The position numbers and the translations under genes were made by a program. Below are positions 16,530-25,246 of a stretch of DNA of 64,000 nucleotides, piece by piece. The DNA is from Ruminiclostridium hungatei (GTDB lineage Bacteria; Bacillota; Clostridia; Acetivibrionales; DSM-1351). Position 1 is the stretch's first letter; each line of letters starts with the position of its first letter. The stretch is from NCBI RefSeq assembly GCF_002051585.1, contig NZ_MZGX01000009.1:1-64000 (forward strand), read 5' to 3'. A model generated the notes under the pieces. It saw only the letters and a list, made by a program, of their open reading frames with translations, was not told the DNA's origin and did not search any database.

Positions 16530-16724
16530 TTAGTCTATATTCTCCAGTATTATTCTATGTTCCACCAGTTCCATGAGTTTTATCCTTGCTCTCAGAGTTT
16601 TTCTTTCACTGTAGATATTTTCCAGAGTTATTCCGTCTTCACCGGGGATAACCTTGTCTACAGAATCCAAAATCAATACTTCACTGCCTGCTTCATCCAG
16701 AAGGTATACATTTGCTTCACACAT
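16530..16724 (-). CDS. CooT-family small nickel-binding protein
   Basis: A 64-residue protein starting MCEANVYLLDEAGSEVL, the signature of the CooT family, whose Rhodospirillum member binds nickel at Cys2 for CO-dehydrogenase maturation. The cysteine directly after the initiator methionine is present. A longer frame from 16760 exists but would bury that cysteine, so the ATG at 16724 is preferred. It overlaps nothing, lies 28 bases after DUF3842 and a few bases before the TPR gene. Context with an ECF nickel/cobalt transporter supports a metal role; no CODH gene is in the window. Confidence 0.82.
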   Translation of the reverse strand: MCEANVYLLDEAGSEVLILDSVDKVIPGEDGITLENIYSERKTLRARIKLMELVEHRIILENID

Positions 16725-16752
16725 ATTATCCCCCACGTCCCTTTCCCGTCCG

Positions 16753-17196
16753 TCAGCCATTGAGAGCCTTCACAGCTTTAGTTGCGTCCTCCCAAAGCCT
16801 TCCCACTATTTCCACCGCATCATCGATATAATGAGGAAGCGGCTCTTCCTTCGTGCCGGCCACCATAATATTGCACCGGTTAAGCGGTATCAGTACCTTT
16901 ACGGCATCGCTGTCCGAAACTGCCCGCGCCATTGCGGGAGTCAGTTCTCCCAGCATGGAATTCGAGCTTATTATGCCTATTGATCCAATAATCACATCTA
17001 CCCTTGGAGCATTATATACAATAGCATTTTCTCCGGAAGCTCCTTCATTTGCTCCGGCCTTAAGCATCAGCGACGCAGCCAGGGCATTGGTGCCCAGTGC
17101 TATAATGCCCACATCATTTCCAAAGGCGGTTCTGAGTTTCTCCACAATGAGCTTGCCGATTCCCCCGCCCTGCCCGTCAACAACTGCTATTCTCAT
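16753..17196 (-). CDS. DUF3842 family protein
   Basis: A 147-residue protein beginning MRIAVVDGQGGGIGKLIVEK, a glycine-rich nucleotide-binding-like loop characteristic of DUF3842, a clostridial family without known function. Further segments (ALGTNALAASLMLKAGAN, NAPRVDVIIGSIGIISS, IPLNRCNIMVAG) fit a small Rossmann-like fold. It sits between cbiO and the CooT-like gene with short gaps, all co-directional. This placement suggests a function tied to nickel or cobalt handling, which is inference from context. Confidence 0.85.
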   Translation of the reverse strand: MRIAVVDGQGGGIGKLIVEKLRTAFGNDVGIIALGTNALAASLMLKAGANEGASGENAIVYNAPRVDVIIGSIGIISSNSMLGELTPAMARAVSDSDAVKVLIPLNRCNIMVAGTKEEPLPHYIDDAVEIVGRLWEDATKAVKALNG

Positions 17197-17234
17197 CTTT
17201 TCTCCATTTCTTATACTTCCTGATATATTTTAAA

Positions 17235-18011
17235 TTATTTATCATCAAGGTTTTTTTCTTTTGCCGACCTGCACACAGGGCAATTCTGAAGAGCCAGGGG
17301 AATTTCAAGACCGCATTCCTCCATCAGCCTTTCATCGCTCAATATTTGCCTTGTGTCACCGTCTGCCGCTACAGCACCCTTTTTTAAAACAATTGTCCTG
17401 GCACACATATCCATTATCATATCAAGGTCATGGCTGGTAATTATCTTAGTGTGGCTGAAGCCGTTGAGAATATTCATTATTTTTCTTCTGGCCCTGGGAT
17501 CAAGAGATGCCGTAGGCTCATCCATAATCAGAATATCAGGCTTCATGGATATGACTGCCGCTATGGCCGCCAGCCTTTTTTCCCCGCCTGACAGCTTATA
17601 GGGGGGCCTGTCCTTCAAATGGGAAATCCCCACCTGTTCCAAAGCCTCCATAACCCTGATGCCTACCTCTTCTTCCTCCAGCTTGTAATTCCTCGGACCA
17701 AATGCCACATCGTCATACACCGTAGTCATGAACAACTGGTCGTCCGGTTCCTGGAATACCAGTCCCACACTTCTTCTGATATGGGGCAAAGTCTTTTTAT
17801 TGACCGGCATGTCTCCTATCCTGACTGTGCCCTGCTGAGGAAACTGTATTCCTGTCAGCACAGACAAAAGCGTTGATTTGCCTGCCCCGTTGGCACCGAC
17901 AATACCCACAGACTCTCCATGCCCCAGAAGAAAAGTTACTTTGTCCAGGGCCTGATGTCCGTCTGCATATGAAAAACTCACGTCCTTAAGTTCAACCTTG
18001 TGATGGCTCAT
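17235..18011 (-). CDS. cbiO: ECF transporter ATPase for cobalt/nickel
   Basis: ATPase of an energy-coupling-factor importer. Walker A is GANGAGKST, followed by an ECF-type Q-loop in GLVFQEPDDQLF, the signature KLSGGEKR and Walker B ILIMDEPTASLD with the switch histidine in TSHDLDM. The QEPDDQLF variant is characteristic of CbiO/NikO-type ATPases. The ATG at 18011 follows AAGGAAA, so the upstream start at 18029 is rejected. Its partners cbiQ and cbiMN lie 1.4 kb upstream on the same strand, but an opposite-strand acyltransferase separates them, so cbiO must have its own promoter or depend on long read-through. Confidence 0.9.
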   Translation of the reverse strand: MSHHKVELKDVSFSYADGHQALDKVTFLLGHGESVGIVGANGAGKSTLLSVLTGIQFPQQGTVRIGDMPVNKKTLPHIRRSVGLVFQEPDDQLFMTTVYDDVAFGPRNYKLEEEEVGIRVMEALEQVGISHLKDRPPYKLSGGEKRLAAIAAVISMKPDILIMDEPTASLDPRARRKIMNILNGFSHTKIITSHDLDMIMDMCARTIVLKKGAVAADGDTRQILSDERLMEECGLEIPLALQNCPVCRSAKEKNLDDK

Positions 18012-18355
18012 TGTCTTTCCTTTCAACAATAATAATCCAAATCAAGCTGCATTGGAATACCATATACGATGATAATACCGTCTAAAGCTATTTAACACTA
18101 AACTAATTCTAATAAATCATCAGGCACTTATCAATATTAATAAAAAATATATTTAGTCCGGCTTAGCAGCAGGCCACAGCTTCCTGTCTTCTCAATATCC
18201 CTTCGCAGCCCGTTTCCCGCCGCTTGCCGGGCCATCCCTCCATGCCGCCCTGCATATAAAAAAATCCATGGCAGCCTTATAGTTATTGTGCTATACTATC
18301 CCAGGTGAAACATCAAAATTTATAATCTCAAAGTACATGCAGAGGAATATAACTT
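18012..18355. other. Spacer between divergent cbiO and acyltransferase
   Basis: About 340 bases. The part near cbiO is AT-rich; the middle (about 18160-18260) is unusually C-rich for the region, with no gene or clear structure. An extended -10 element TGCTATACT at 18289-18297 probably drives the acyltransferase; its -35 is poor. Confidence 0.4.
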
Positions 18356-19453
18356 ATGAGCACTCCCATTTTAAATAATGAATGTGTACCCAAACCTGAA
18401 ATTGCTTCAAATTACAGTGTGGCCATACGGGATTACCGGCTGTCAAAATACAATTCCATAGACATCCTGCGGCTGCTGTGTGCCATAATGGTAGTGGCAA
18501 TACATACTACACCCTTTACCGAATTTGAAGGCCAGGCGGGCTATTATGCCGCATATGTGTTTCCAAGGCTGGGAGTGCCCTTCTTTTTTGCCGTTTCGGG
18601 GTATTTTTACATAAGAAGCCTGCTGCAGGGCAAAAAAATATTTGTTAAATATCTCAAGCGTCTGGCAGCAATTTATGTACTCTGGAGTTTTATTTACTTT
18701 CTCGTGGATTTTATCCAGGCAGTCAGATATGACTATTCTCTGGTTCAATTTGCAAAAGGGAGCCTGTTTGATTTCTTTATTACAGGCTCCCATTACCAGC
18801 TTTGGTTTTTTCCCACCCTGGTATTTTGTGTTATCACAGTCACAATGTTAAAAAATCATATGAAGCTGCTGTGTGCCATATCAATATTACTCTATCTTGC
18901 AGGCTGCCTGGCAGGGGCCTACTACGGGCTGGGCTCCAGCCTTCCGCCGGTAAAAGCCGTTTACGACAGCCCCCATCTGGAACTAATCCGGCGAAATCTA
19001 TTTATGGGACTTCCCTTTTTCCTTCTGGGCTATTTGCTGTACATTATTTATCCAAAGCTTGAAAAATTAAAGGGCAAAGTATTCATCTTTGCCCTTGGAG
19101 CTTCATCAGTGCTTTATATTTCAGAAATTGTTGTAGTGAGAAACCTGAAACTTAATGCCAATATTATAACTTCAGTATTTTTGTATCCGCTTTTGGCGGC
19201 AGTCCTGACAGTATGCCTGAGATATCCTCTGCCCAATAGCGGCAGGGCCGCCCGTTTCTGCAAGACCAGCGCCAATTTCATATATTATTCACATCCGCTG
19301 TACATGTTCATAGCCGCAAGGCTATTGTCAAGGCTGTTTAACCTCTCGCTTCCGCCTACTCCCGAGTTCCTGCTCACCTGTTCCATAACTCTGTTGAGCT
19401 CGTATATCATATTCAGACTGGACAACAGGTATTTAAACAAGCTGGTTCAATAG
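18356..19453 (+). CDS. Acyltransferase-3-family membrane protein
   Basis: An integral membrane protein of 365 residues with about ten helices. The N-terminal region reads SIDILRLLCAIMVVAIHTTP, containing the conserved histidine of acyltransferase family 3, then FPRLGVPFFFAVSGYFYIRS. These enzymes acetylate or acylate cell-surface sugars; the same fold occurs at the N-terminus of VanT-type racemases, which this resembles, but no racemase domain is attached. Its last 21 bases overlap the end of the convergent cbiQ. It lies inside what would otherwise be a contiguous cbiMN-cbiQ-cbiO cluster, suggesting later insertion. Confidence 0.85.
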   Translation: MSTPILNNECVPKPEIASNYSVAIRDYRLSKYNSIDILRLLCAIMVVAIHTTPFTEFEGQAGYYAAYVFPRLGVPFFFAVSGYFYIRSLLQGKKIFVKYLKRLAAIYVLWSFIYFLVDFIQAVRYDYSLVQFAKGSLFDFFITGSHYQLWFFPTLVFCVITVTMLKNHMKLLCAISILLYLAGCLAGAYYGLGSSLPPVKAVYDSPHLELIRRNLFMGLPFFLLGYLLYIIYPKLEKLKGKVFIFALGASSVLYISEIVVVRNLKLNANIITSVFLYPLLAAVLTVCLRYPLPNSGRAARFCKTSANFIYYSHPLYMFIAARLLSRLFNLSLPPTPEFLLTCSITLLSSYIIFRLDNRYLNKLVQ

Positions 19454-20239
19454 ACCTGAGAGTAAAAGAGGTATGTTGAACCGCCGGGCAGCCGCCATGA
19501 ACAAAAGCCAGAGGGCAGGGTAAATTATGTCAAGGGTATTTACACCGCTTCCCTCCCCGGAATTATACCTTCCCGTATAGCCCTTAAGTATCATTGACTG
19601 GTATATGGTCTGGGCACGGTTATAAGTCCGTATAAGAAGCTGTCCCACCATTGAACCCCAGACTTTTATCCTGACGCCGGACTGCTTTGGAGCCCGCATG
19701 TGATAGGCTTTCAAAAGCCTGCCTGCCTCATCCGTCAGCACAAAAATATACCGGTAGGTCAATAGGAATAAAAGCACAAAAACCGTTGGAATTCTGAGCA
19801 GGGTTAAAGCCCTTGCTATATTTTCTATACCTGTGGTGGCTACGAGGAGAAACCCTGCGGTTATCATCAGGGTGCTTCTGAGCAGCAGTGAGAAGAAGGT
19901 CAGCCAGCCCCCGGAAATTTCGACACCGCCTATTTCCACAATACTTTTGTCAAATACGGGATTCAATATACCGGTTATTATTATGAAAGGCTCCAACAAA
20001 ACTACTCTTTTAAATATGTTTTTTACAGGTATGTCACATATAATTATAACAACCACGGGGTAGAGTATAAACGGCAGCAGACCGGCAACCTCATACCTGT
20101 CAAAGGATGCAAGCACAAAAATATAAACCAGCGTCAAAAGCAGCTTCGCCAGGGGATGAACAGCATTAATGAGGTTTTTTTGCTTGGAAAGCTCGTCTAT
20201 ATGTTTTACTTCCATAACCGAGCTGATTATATCTGCCAT
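19433..20239 (-). CDS. cbiQ: ECF transporter T-component, cobalt/nickel (CbiQ)
   Basis: Membrane coupling subunit of 268 residues linking the metal-binding S component to the ATPase. Several helices are followed by the conserved cytoplasmic motif pair typical of EcfT: YHMRAPKQSG and the later AQTIYQSMILKGYTGRYNS (a Q-S-M-x-x-R/K-G-like segment). It follows cbiMN with a 56-base gap. Its 3' end overlaps the acyltransferase gene on the other strand by 21 bases, so antisense interference is possible. Confidence 0.9.
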   Translation of the reverse strand: MADIISSVMEVKHIDELSKQKNLINAVHPLAKLLLTLVYIFVLASFDRYEVAGLLPFILYPVVVIIICDIPVKNIFKRVVLLEPFIIITGILNPVFDKSIVEIGGVEISGGWLTFFSLLLRSTLMITAGFLLVATTGIENIARALTLLRIPTVFVLLFLLTYRYIFVLTDEAGRLLKAYHMRAPKQSGVRIKVWGSMVGQLLIRTYNRAQTIYQSMILKGYTGRYNSGEGSGVNTLDIIYPALWLLFMAAARRFNIPLLLSGLLNQLV

Positions 20240-20295
20240 TTAAACTCTCCGATTAAAATTATTCCTGTAAAGCCGGTGTGCAAGTTCGTACAGAA

Positions 20296-21300
20296 CTAAT
20301 TTCCCGGCCTTGTCTTTTGCCTTTTAAACACTCTCACTGCAAAGCCGATGAGCACAATAACCCCCAGGGTTACTGCCGAGCCGGCTATTCCCGAAACCAC
20401 AGTTCCGGCAGCCTCCCCTCCATTTTCTCCGTCTGACTTGAAACCATAGTCCGGAAGCAGGGCAATCTTTTCCTGAGCCTTTTCAAGAGCGGCATGGATA
20501 CCGGAATTTCCGGTGAGCTCCTGACCTGTGACCTTGCCTATGGACCATTCCAATCCATCGGGATTGGCTGAGGCAAACAGTGAGACTATACCTCCCAGAG
20601 CCAGAGCTGCCGCCACAAAAACTGCAATAACGGTTCCATTTCCTTTTTTACTGACGTTTCCGGCATCTTCGGCTATGATTTCCGGCCTTACCTTCCACAC
20701 AAATGAAACAACGGCTGCAGTGACGATTCCCTCAACAAGTCCTATGGCCAGATGTATTCCCAGCATAATCCATACAAATTGTGAAAAAGGAAGTTCGGTT
20801 TTCCCTGACAACTGGGTCTGCAGAACCACACTGAAAGCACCCAGTTGCAAACCCACTGCGCTGGCAACAATGCTTCCTATGACAATTCTCGTTCTGGACA
20901 GTTTGTTTTTGGTTATTAATTTATATATTAGCGGATATGCAATAAAACATGCATAAAAGCCCATATTAATCAGATTACAGCCATAGGCCAGATATCCGCC
21001 GTCAGCGAAAAACAATGCCTGTATCAGCAGTATGGCCGCCATTGACAAAAAGCCTCCCGAGGGTCCTAGAAGTACTGCCAGCAGCAGGCCTCCTCCAAGA
21101 TGACCGCTGGAGCCGGTGCCGGGTATGGTGAAATTTATCATTTGGGCGGCAAAAACAAATGCTGCCATTACCCCCATTAACGGAAGCTTCTTTTCATCCA
21201 TCTCCCTCACCTTTTTTATTGAAAAAGCTGCAGTTCCAACTGCCGCAGCCAGCATTACCCCTCCAACCTGCGGAGATATAAGCACGTCTCCCATGTGCAT
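20296..21300 (-). CDS. Fused CbiM/CbiN-type nickel/cobalt-binding S-component
   Basis: A 334-residue membrane protein. The N-terminus MHMGDVLISPQVGG carries the histidine at position 2 that, with the free amino group, chelates Ni or Co in CbiM/NikM. Six to seven helices follow, then a linker and a C-terminal part with PDGLEWSIGKV and a final helix, matching the CbiN/NikN small subunit. It is therefore an MN fusion. Fusions of this kind are common among nickel importers. With the CooT-like protein downstream, nickel is my preferred substrate, but cobalt cannot be excluded. Preceded by a 145-base leader. Confidence 0.9.
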   Translation of the reverse strand: MHMGDVLISPQVGGVMLAAAVGTAAFSIKKVREMDEKKLPLMGVMAAFVFAAQMINFTIPGTGSSGHLGGGLLLAVLLGPSGGFLSMAAILLIQALFFADGGYLAYGCNLINMGFYACFIAYPLIYKLITKNKLSRTRIVIGSIVASAVGLQLGAFSVVLQTQLSGKTELPFSQFVWIMLGIHLAIGLVEGIVTAAVVSFVWKVRPEIIAEDAGNVSKKGNGTVIAVFVAAALALGGIVSLFASANPDGLEWSIGKVTGQELTGNSGIHAALEKAQEKIALLPDYGFKSDGENGGEAAGTVVSGIAGSAVTLGVIVLIGFAVRVFKRQKTRPGN

Positions 21301-21481
21301 AACAATAACTCTCCTTTACATAATAATAGACCCAAAAGGGTTAATTCATAGCCCTTCATGGGTCTAATTAATTTTATGTGAATATCAGATAAAACAAATA
21401 AATTAAAGTTTGTTAAAACCTCGGAGACCTTCCTGATCCCATTTTCACTGTTATTTTATAATACATTTTTCCACGTGTCAA
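21301..21481 (-). promoter_or_regulatory. cbiMN promoter and structured leader
   Basis: On the minus strand TTGACA (21476-21481) and TAAAAT (21453-21458) are 17 bases apart, giving a leader of about 145 bases. Near its end AGACCC and GGGTCT (21328-21365) enclose an inner AAGGG/CCCTT stem, a few bases before the ribosome site. This could be a metal-responsive leader; I did not recognise the known NiCo or cobalamin riboswitch consensus. Confidence 0.5.
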
Positions 21482-21504
21482 TAACAGCTATTCAGGCTTT
21501 TGTG

Positions 21505-23058
21505 TCATGACATAAGCTCGCTCTTTTCAAAGATACCCTTGCTGAGGAAGGCAAGCAGTGCACTTGATAAAAGATTTACGCCAAACAGGCTTAAGGCAAG
21601 CAGAAGCAAATCCGGAGTGCCGTACAGCACCATGATTACAAGCAGCACAATAAGAGCAGGTATACATGTGGCTATTACAAAAAGCATCCGCATAAAGGTG
21701 ACAGCCACCGCATTTGCTCCTATTCCTATAATCCTGTAGGTAAAAACCTCTGCAAATATGAACAGGATGGAAAAACTTGCATATATGATTACATATGATA
21801 ATATCAAAGACGGATGGATTTTAAACGCCAGAGCTCCTATGGTTATGGTAATGCCTCCGCTGATGATGTTCTTCAGCAGGCCGGGCAGCACGGAAAAAAT
21901 CACCTTCTGGAAGGAGCTTGCCGGTATCAGATACACATAGGGCTTTTTAAAATCCCTGTGCCAGGCATCCCCCATGGACATGGACAAGGCGCCGAAGCTC
22001 AGCATTACAAATACAAAGCTGAATTCAAGCCCAAATACCTTTCCAACGACAACATAGATAACACCCAAAAATATTTCCCTCATATTTGCAGTAATACTTA
22101 CTTTCTTATTCTCCAGCATCTGCCTGGAAAATATGGCGGCAGCACCTTCATAATACCTTACCGAGGACGCCTTGTTCTTCAATTTTGCAACTGAACGGGC
22201 ATCTGCGCTGCCGTTGGCCTTCACATCCTCAAGCATTTTCTGGAGATTGACCGAATCCTCAAGTGCCTTTTCATAGAAATCCGCCTTCACATTGTACAAG
22301 GCAATACTAAAAGCAACATTTGCAAACACCAGCAGGGAGGTTGCCGGAAGGAAGCCTGAAAGCAGGTTTCCAGACAGCAGTGAACTGATTGCCCATTTGG
22401 TCCAGCCGAAAAGAGGCACATAGTTATACCACCAATGTGTAAAAAACATCTCTCCGGCACTTTTCACACTGAGTCCGTTAGCCAGCATCATGATAACAAA
22501 AGCCAGAACCAGCAAACCGGCAAAGGCAAAAAATACATACTTGGCCTTTTTCTTGAAGCCGGTTTTCTCAGTATCCACAATATATATGTAATAATATGAA
22601 AGATAAATACAACCAAACAACAGACTAATAATCAATAAAATAATCAGAAATCTGGAAAATGTCAGGGCAGGGCCTAAAAGATACGGCAGGTAGAAGCTCA
22701 TGAAAAACCCGGTCAGCGCCGCTCCCGGAGCCGTGGAAATCAAAATATAGGCCAGTACCGTTCTTCTCTCAAAAGGTCCGGTAAACAAATAGGTGGCATC
22801 CGCCATTGTCAGGATTCCCGTATCCCTTGACAGAAAGGTATTATAGAGCAGAAGCCCTATCATCAGCACTATTCCCGCCAGTATCATTTCCACATTTGTA
22901 CCTTGCATCAGAGGTCTCTGGGTTCTGAAAGCCATAAAGATGGTCAGGCCTATGCCGCCCACACCAAGTATGGTAATTACAGAGGACAATACGCTGGAGA
23001 AGGCCCGTTTCAATTTGTGGGAATATGCTTTGCCCAGTAAAAACATTATTGCCTGCAT
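21505..23058 (-). CDS. Putative ABC exporter permease
   Basis: A 517-residue membrane protein with about a dozen helices, including paired segments such as VITILGVGGIGLTIFMAF and AGIVLMIGLLLYNTFLS. The segment YLFTGPFERRTVLAYILIST is typical of the putative ABC exporter family found in clostridia. It pairs with the ATPase gene just upstream, which it overlaps by 13 bases. A central cytoplasmic helix (residues about 255-305) contains KMLEDVKANGSADARSVAKL and may couple to the ATPase. The substrate is unknown. Confidence 0.8.
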   Translation of the reverse strand: MQAIMFLLGKAYSHKLKRAFSSVLSSVITILGVGGIGLTIFMAFRTQRPLMQGTNVEMILAGIVLMIGLLLYNTFLSRDTGILTMADATYLFTGPFERRTVLAYILISTAPGAALTGFFMSFYLPYLLGPALTFSRFLIILLIISLLFGCIYLSYYYIYIVDTEKTGFKKKAKYVFFAFAGLLVLAFVIMMLANGLSVKSAGEMFFTHWWYNYVPLFGWTKWAISSLLSGNLLSGFLPATSLLVFANVAFSIALYNVKADFYEKALEDSVNLQKMLEDVKANGSADARSVAKLKNKASSVRYYEGAAAIFSRQMLENKKVSITANMREIFLGVIYVVVGKVFGLEFSFVFVMLSFGALSMSMGDAWHRDFKKPYVYLIPASSFQKVIFSVLPGLLKNIISGGITITIGALAFKIHPSLILSYVIIYASFSILFIFAEVFTYRIIGIGANAVAVTFMRMLFVIATCIPALIVLLVIMVLYGTPDLLLLALSLFGVNLLSSALLAFLSKGIFEKSELMS

Positions 23059-23759
23059 TCTTCAGCATCTCCTTCCGTCAGTTCAAAGAACATGGCTTTG
23101 AGATCCCTGCCTTCAAGCTGTTCCCTGGTAATGTCACATATGATTTTTCCCTTGTCCATTATATAGGCCCGGTCCCATACCTCGTTGATGGTATCAATTA
23201 TGTGGGTACTTACCAGAACACTTTTCCCCTGGGACTTGAGCTCTTCGAATATTTTCAGCACTTCGTTTATGGCCTTGGGGTCCAGGCCCACTAAAGGCTC
23301 GTCAAACAGAGCCGCCTGGGGATCTATGAGAAGTGCCACTGCTATGCTGAGTTTCTGAGTCATACCTTTTGACATTTCCCGGACATATTTGTCCTTCCTG
23401 TCGTATATTTCCAAACGTTCGAATATGTCCTTTATTTTCTGCTTCCAGGTGTCTTCCAGCTTGTAGGCCTTTGCAATGAATTGCGCATGCTCCCATGGGG
23501 TAAGGAAATCATACAGTGCAGGTGTTTCCGGAATATAACCGAATATTTTTTTAGCCTCCACTGTTTTATTCCGATGTCCGCAGATGGTGATCTCACCGTC
23601 AAAATTCAGCAGGCCGGCTATGCTTTTAATGGTGGTGGATTTTCCGGCGCCGTTGGGCCCCAGCAGTATGGTAATCTCACCCGGCTTGGCAGTTAATGAG
23701 ATATCATCTACCGCCTTAAATTTTTTATAGGATTTAGTCAGCTTGTTAATCGTTATCAT
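23046..23759 (-). CDS. ABC exporter ATPase
   Basis: An ATPase of 237 residues. Walker A is GPNGAGKST, the signature is MSKGMTQKL, Walker B is AALFDEPLVGLDP and the switch histidine is in VSTHIID. The LSxGxxQ variant MSKGMTQK and the short length are typical of the ABC-2 exporter group. It overlaps the permease gene by 13 bases and forms a two-gene operon with it. On the minus strand TATAAT (about 23790-23795) lies just inside the left end of element A, so the -35 region meets the element boundary. Confidence 0.9.
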   Translation of the reverse strand: MITINKLTKSYKKFKAVDDISLTAKPGEITILLGPNGAGKSTTIKSIAGLLNFDGEITICGHRNKTVEAKKIFGYIPETPALYDFLTPWEHAQFIAKAYKLEDTWKQKIKDIFERLEIYDRKDKYVREMSKGMTQKLSIAVALLIDPQAALFDEPLVGLDPKAINEVLKIFEELKSQGKSVLVSTHIIDTINEVWDRAYIMDKGKIICDITREQLEGRDLKAMFFELTEGDAEECRQ

Positions 23760-23820
23760 ATTTTCCTCCGTACTACATTATTATCATATATTATACTATA
23801 AAAGGGCAGTATTTGTTGTA

Positions 23821-23986
23821 CTAGTGGTCTGTAACATCTAAAACGTATATTGCCGGCGTGGGAAATTTTTGCAGGGTAAGGCGGAGGACGAAGGCAATAC
23901 TGTATGTATTGGCAAGAACGACAACGAAATTCTGCGGGAATTTAACCGGCGGCAATATGTGACTTTTAGGTGTTACAGACCACTAG
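23821..23986. repeat. MITE-like element A, copy 2
   Basis: A 166-base element with nearly perfect terminal inverted repeats of about 36 bases, starting CTAGTGGTCTGTAACA and ending TGTTACAGACCACTAG. The inner sequence matches copy 1 at 10.5 kb with few changes. Both copies are preceded by TGTTGTACTAG, the right end of element B. The right CTAG supplies the stop codon of manA. No open frame of useful length lies inside. Confidence 0.92.
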
Positions 23987-25032
23987 CTGTTCAGTACCCT
24001 GAATATTTCCTCATCGGTGCAGCCGGCATTCCTCATAGGCTCCACTATGTCCTTCCTGAAATCCGGTATATATGCCTTAAGGCAGGCAAACTCACCCGCA
24101 AGGGTATACCGGCCCATAGCTGCGGGTATCAATACAGTCTCTCCCTGTCTGATATCCTCTTTGACAGTCCCCGTCCTTATGGTTCCCTGCCCCTGGAGAC
24201 ATATGAGAATGTAAAATTTGCTTCCGTCGGCTTCTTCCGTTATACTTCCGTCAATATCATATCTCTCGCAGGCAAAATACCTGTTGGCCAGAAATATGGT
24301 CTTGGTGCAGTCCTTGTTCAGTTGCAGCTTAACACCCGGCGCTTTTGCTTCTTTGCCGCAGATGTTAAAATCCGTTACGCCAAGTGCCTTTTCAATATGC
24401 AGGGGACGGCTCTCTCCCTTGCTGTCCACCCTGTTGTAGTCAAAGACCCTGTATGTTATATCAGAGGTCTGCTGTATTTCAGCTATTACTATACCTGGGC
24501 CTATTGCGTGAATAAGACCGGCAGGTATGTTTATCACGTCGCCCGGACTGACAGCAATCTCCAGCAGACATTGCTCAAGCCTGTTATTTTCAGCGGCCTG
24601 GGCCAATACCTCCCTGGTGACGCCGGGTTTAAGGCCTGCAACTATCCTGGCACCGGGTTGCGCATCCAATATGTACCACATTTCGTTTTTGCCCAGGCCG
24701 CCCTCATATACCGCAGCGTACCTGTCGTCCGGGTGCACCTGTACAGAAAGCCTGTCATTTGCATCTATAAATTTCACAAGAAGTGGTATTTCTCCGCAAT
24801 CGGGCGGAAACTTACTCCCAAGAATATTGCCGGGGTCCTCTTTGATAATCTCAGGCAGGGTTTTTCCCGCCTGTTCTCCATTGGCCGCCACACTTACGCC
24901 ATTTCTGTGACAGGAAAGCTCCCAGCTTTCTGCAAGTATTCCTTCAGGAAGTTCTCTGGAGAACTTTTCAAAATAGCGGCCGCCCCATATGTAGTCTTTA
25001 TAAACAGGCTTGAATTTAATCGGATAATACAT
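23983..25032 (-). CDS. manA: mannose-6-phosphate isomerase, class I
   Basis: Interconverts mannose-6-phosphate and fructose-6-phosphate. About 350 residues of cupin fold. Metal ligands are in SVQVHPDD and GKNEMWYIL, with a further histidine in IPAGLIHAIG; the arginine-containing TYRVFDYNRVD is also typical. A longer frame begins at 25155, but the ATG at 25032 has GGAGG upstream and starts the normal YYPIKFKPVYKDYIWGG. The final residues VLNS are followed by TAG that belongs to the CTAG end of element A, so the C-terminus may have been altered by a few residues on insertion. It supports mannose use or GDP-mannose synthesis. Confidence 0.92.
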   Translation of the reverse strand: MYYPIKFKPVYKDYIWGGRYFEKFSRELPEGILAESWELSCHRNGVSVAANGEQAGKTLPEIIKEDPGNILGSKFPPDCGEIPLLVKFIDANDRLSVQVHPDDRYAAVYEGGLGKNEMWYILDAQPGARIVAGLKPGVTREVLAQAAENNRLEQCLLEIAVSPGDVINIPAGLIHAIGPGIVIAEIQQTSDITYRVFDYNRVDSKGESRPLHIEKALGVTDFNICGKEAKAPGVKLQLNKDCTKTIFLANRYFACERYDIDGSITEEADGSKFYILICLQGQGTIRTGTVKEDIRQGETVLIPAAMGRYTLAGEFACLKAYIPDFRKDIVEPMRNAGCTDEEIFRVLNS

Positions 25033-25246
25033 CGTATAAAAACCTCCAGACTTGATTTCCAGGCTTCCTGGCACTTCAAGCACAAGACAGCCTATATGCA
25101 AGAATGCCAGAAGAGTATTCCCTCCCCGGCATCCCTGCTGTGTTAAAGCATTCAATTATAATAATATTCTATTTTTCAGAACGAGACAATATGCATATTC
25201 AAAATACCTGTCCGCACAGCCCGGTCTTTTTGAGACTTTCGCCCCT

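Noticed and set aside
21328-21460. A NiCo or cobalamin riboswitch before cbiMN
   Set aside because: The conserved motifs of these classes were not found by eye, so only an unclassified leader is reported.
23869-25146. A 425-residue open frame on the plus strand over manA
   Set aside because: It runs antisense to a well-supported manA and starts inside element A; its sequence matches no family I know.
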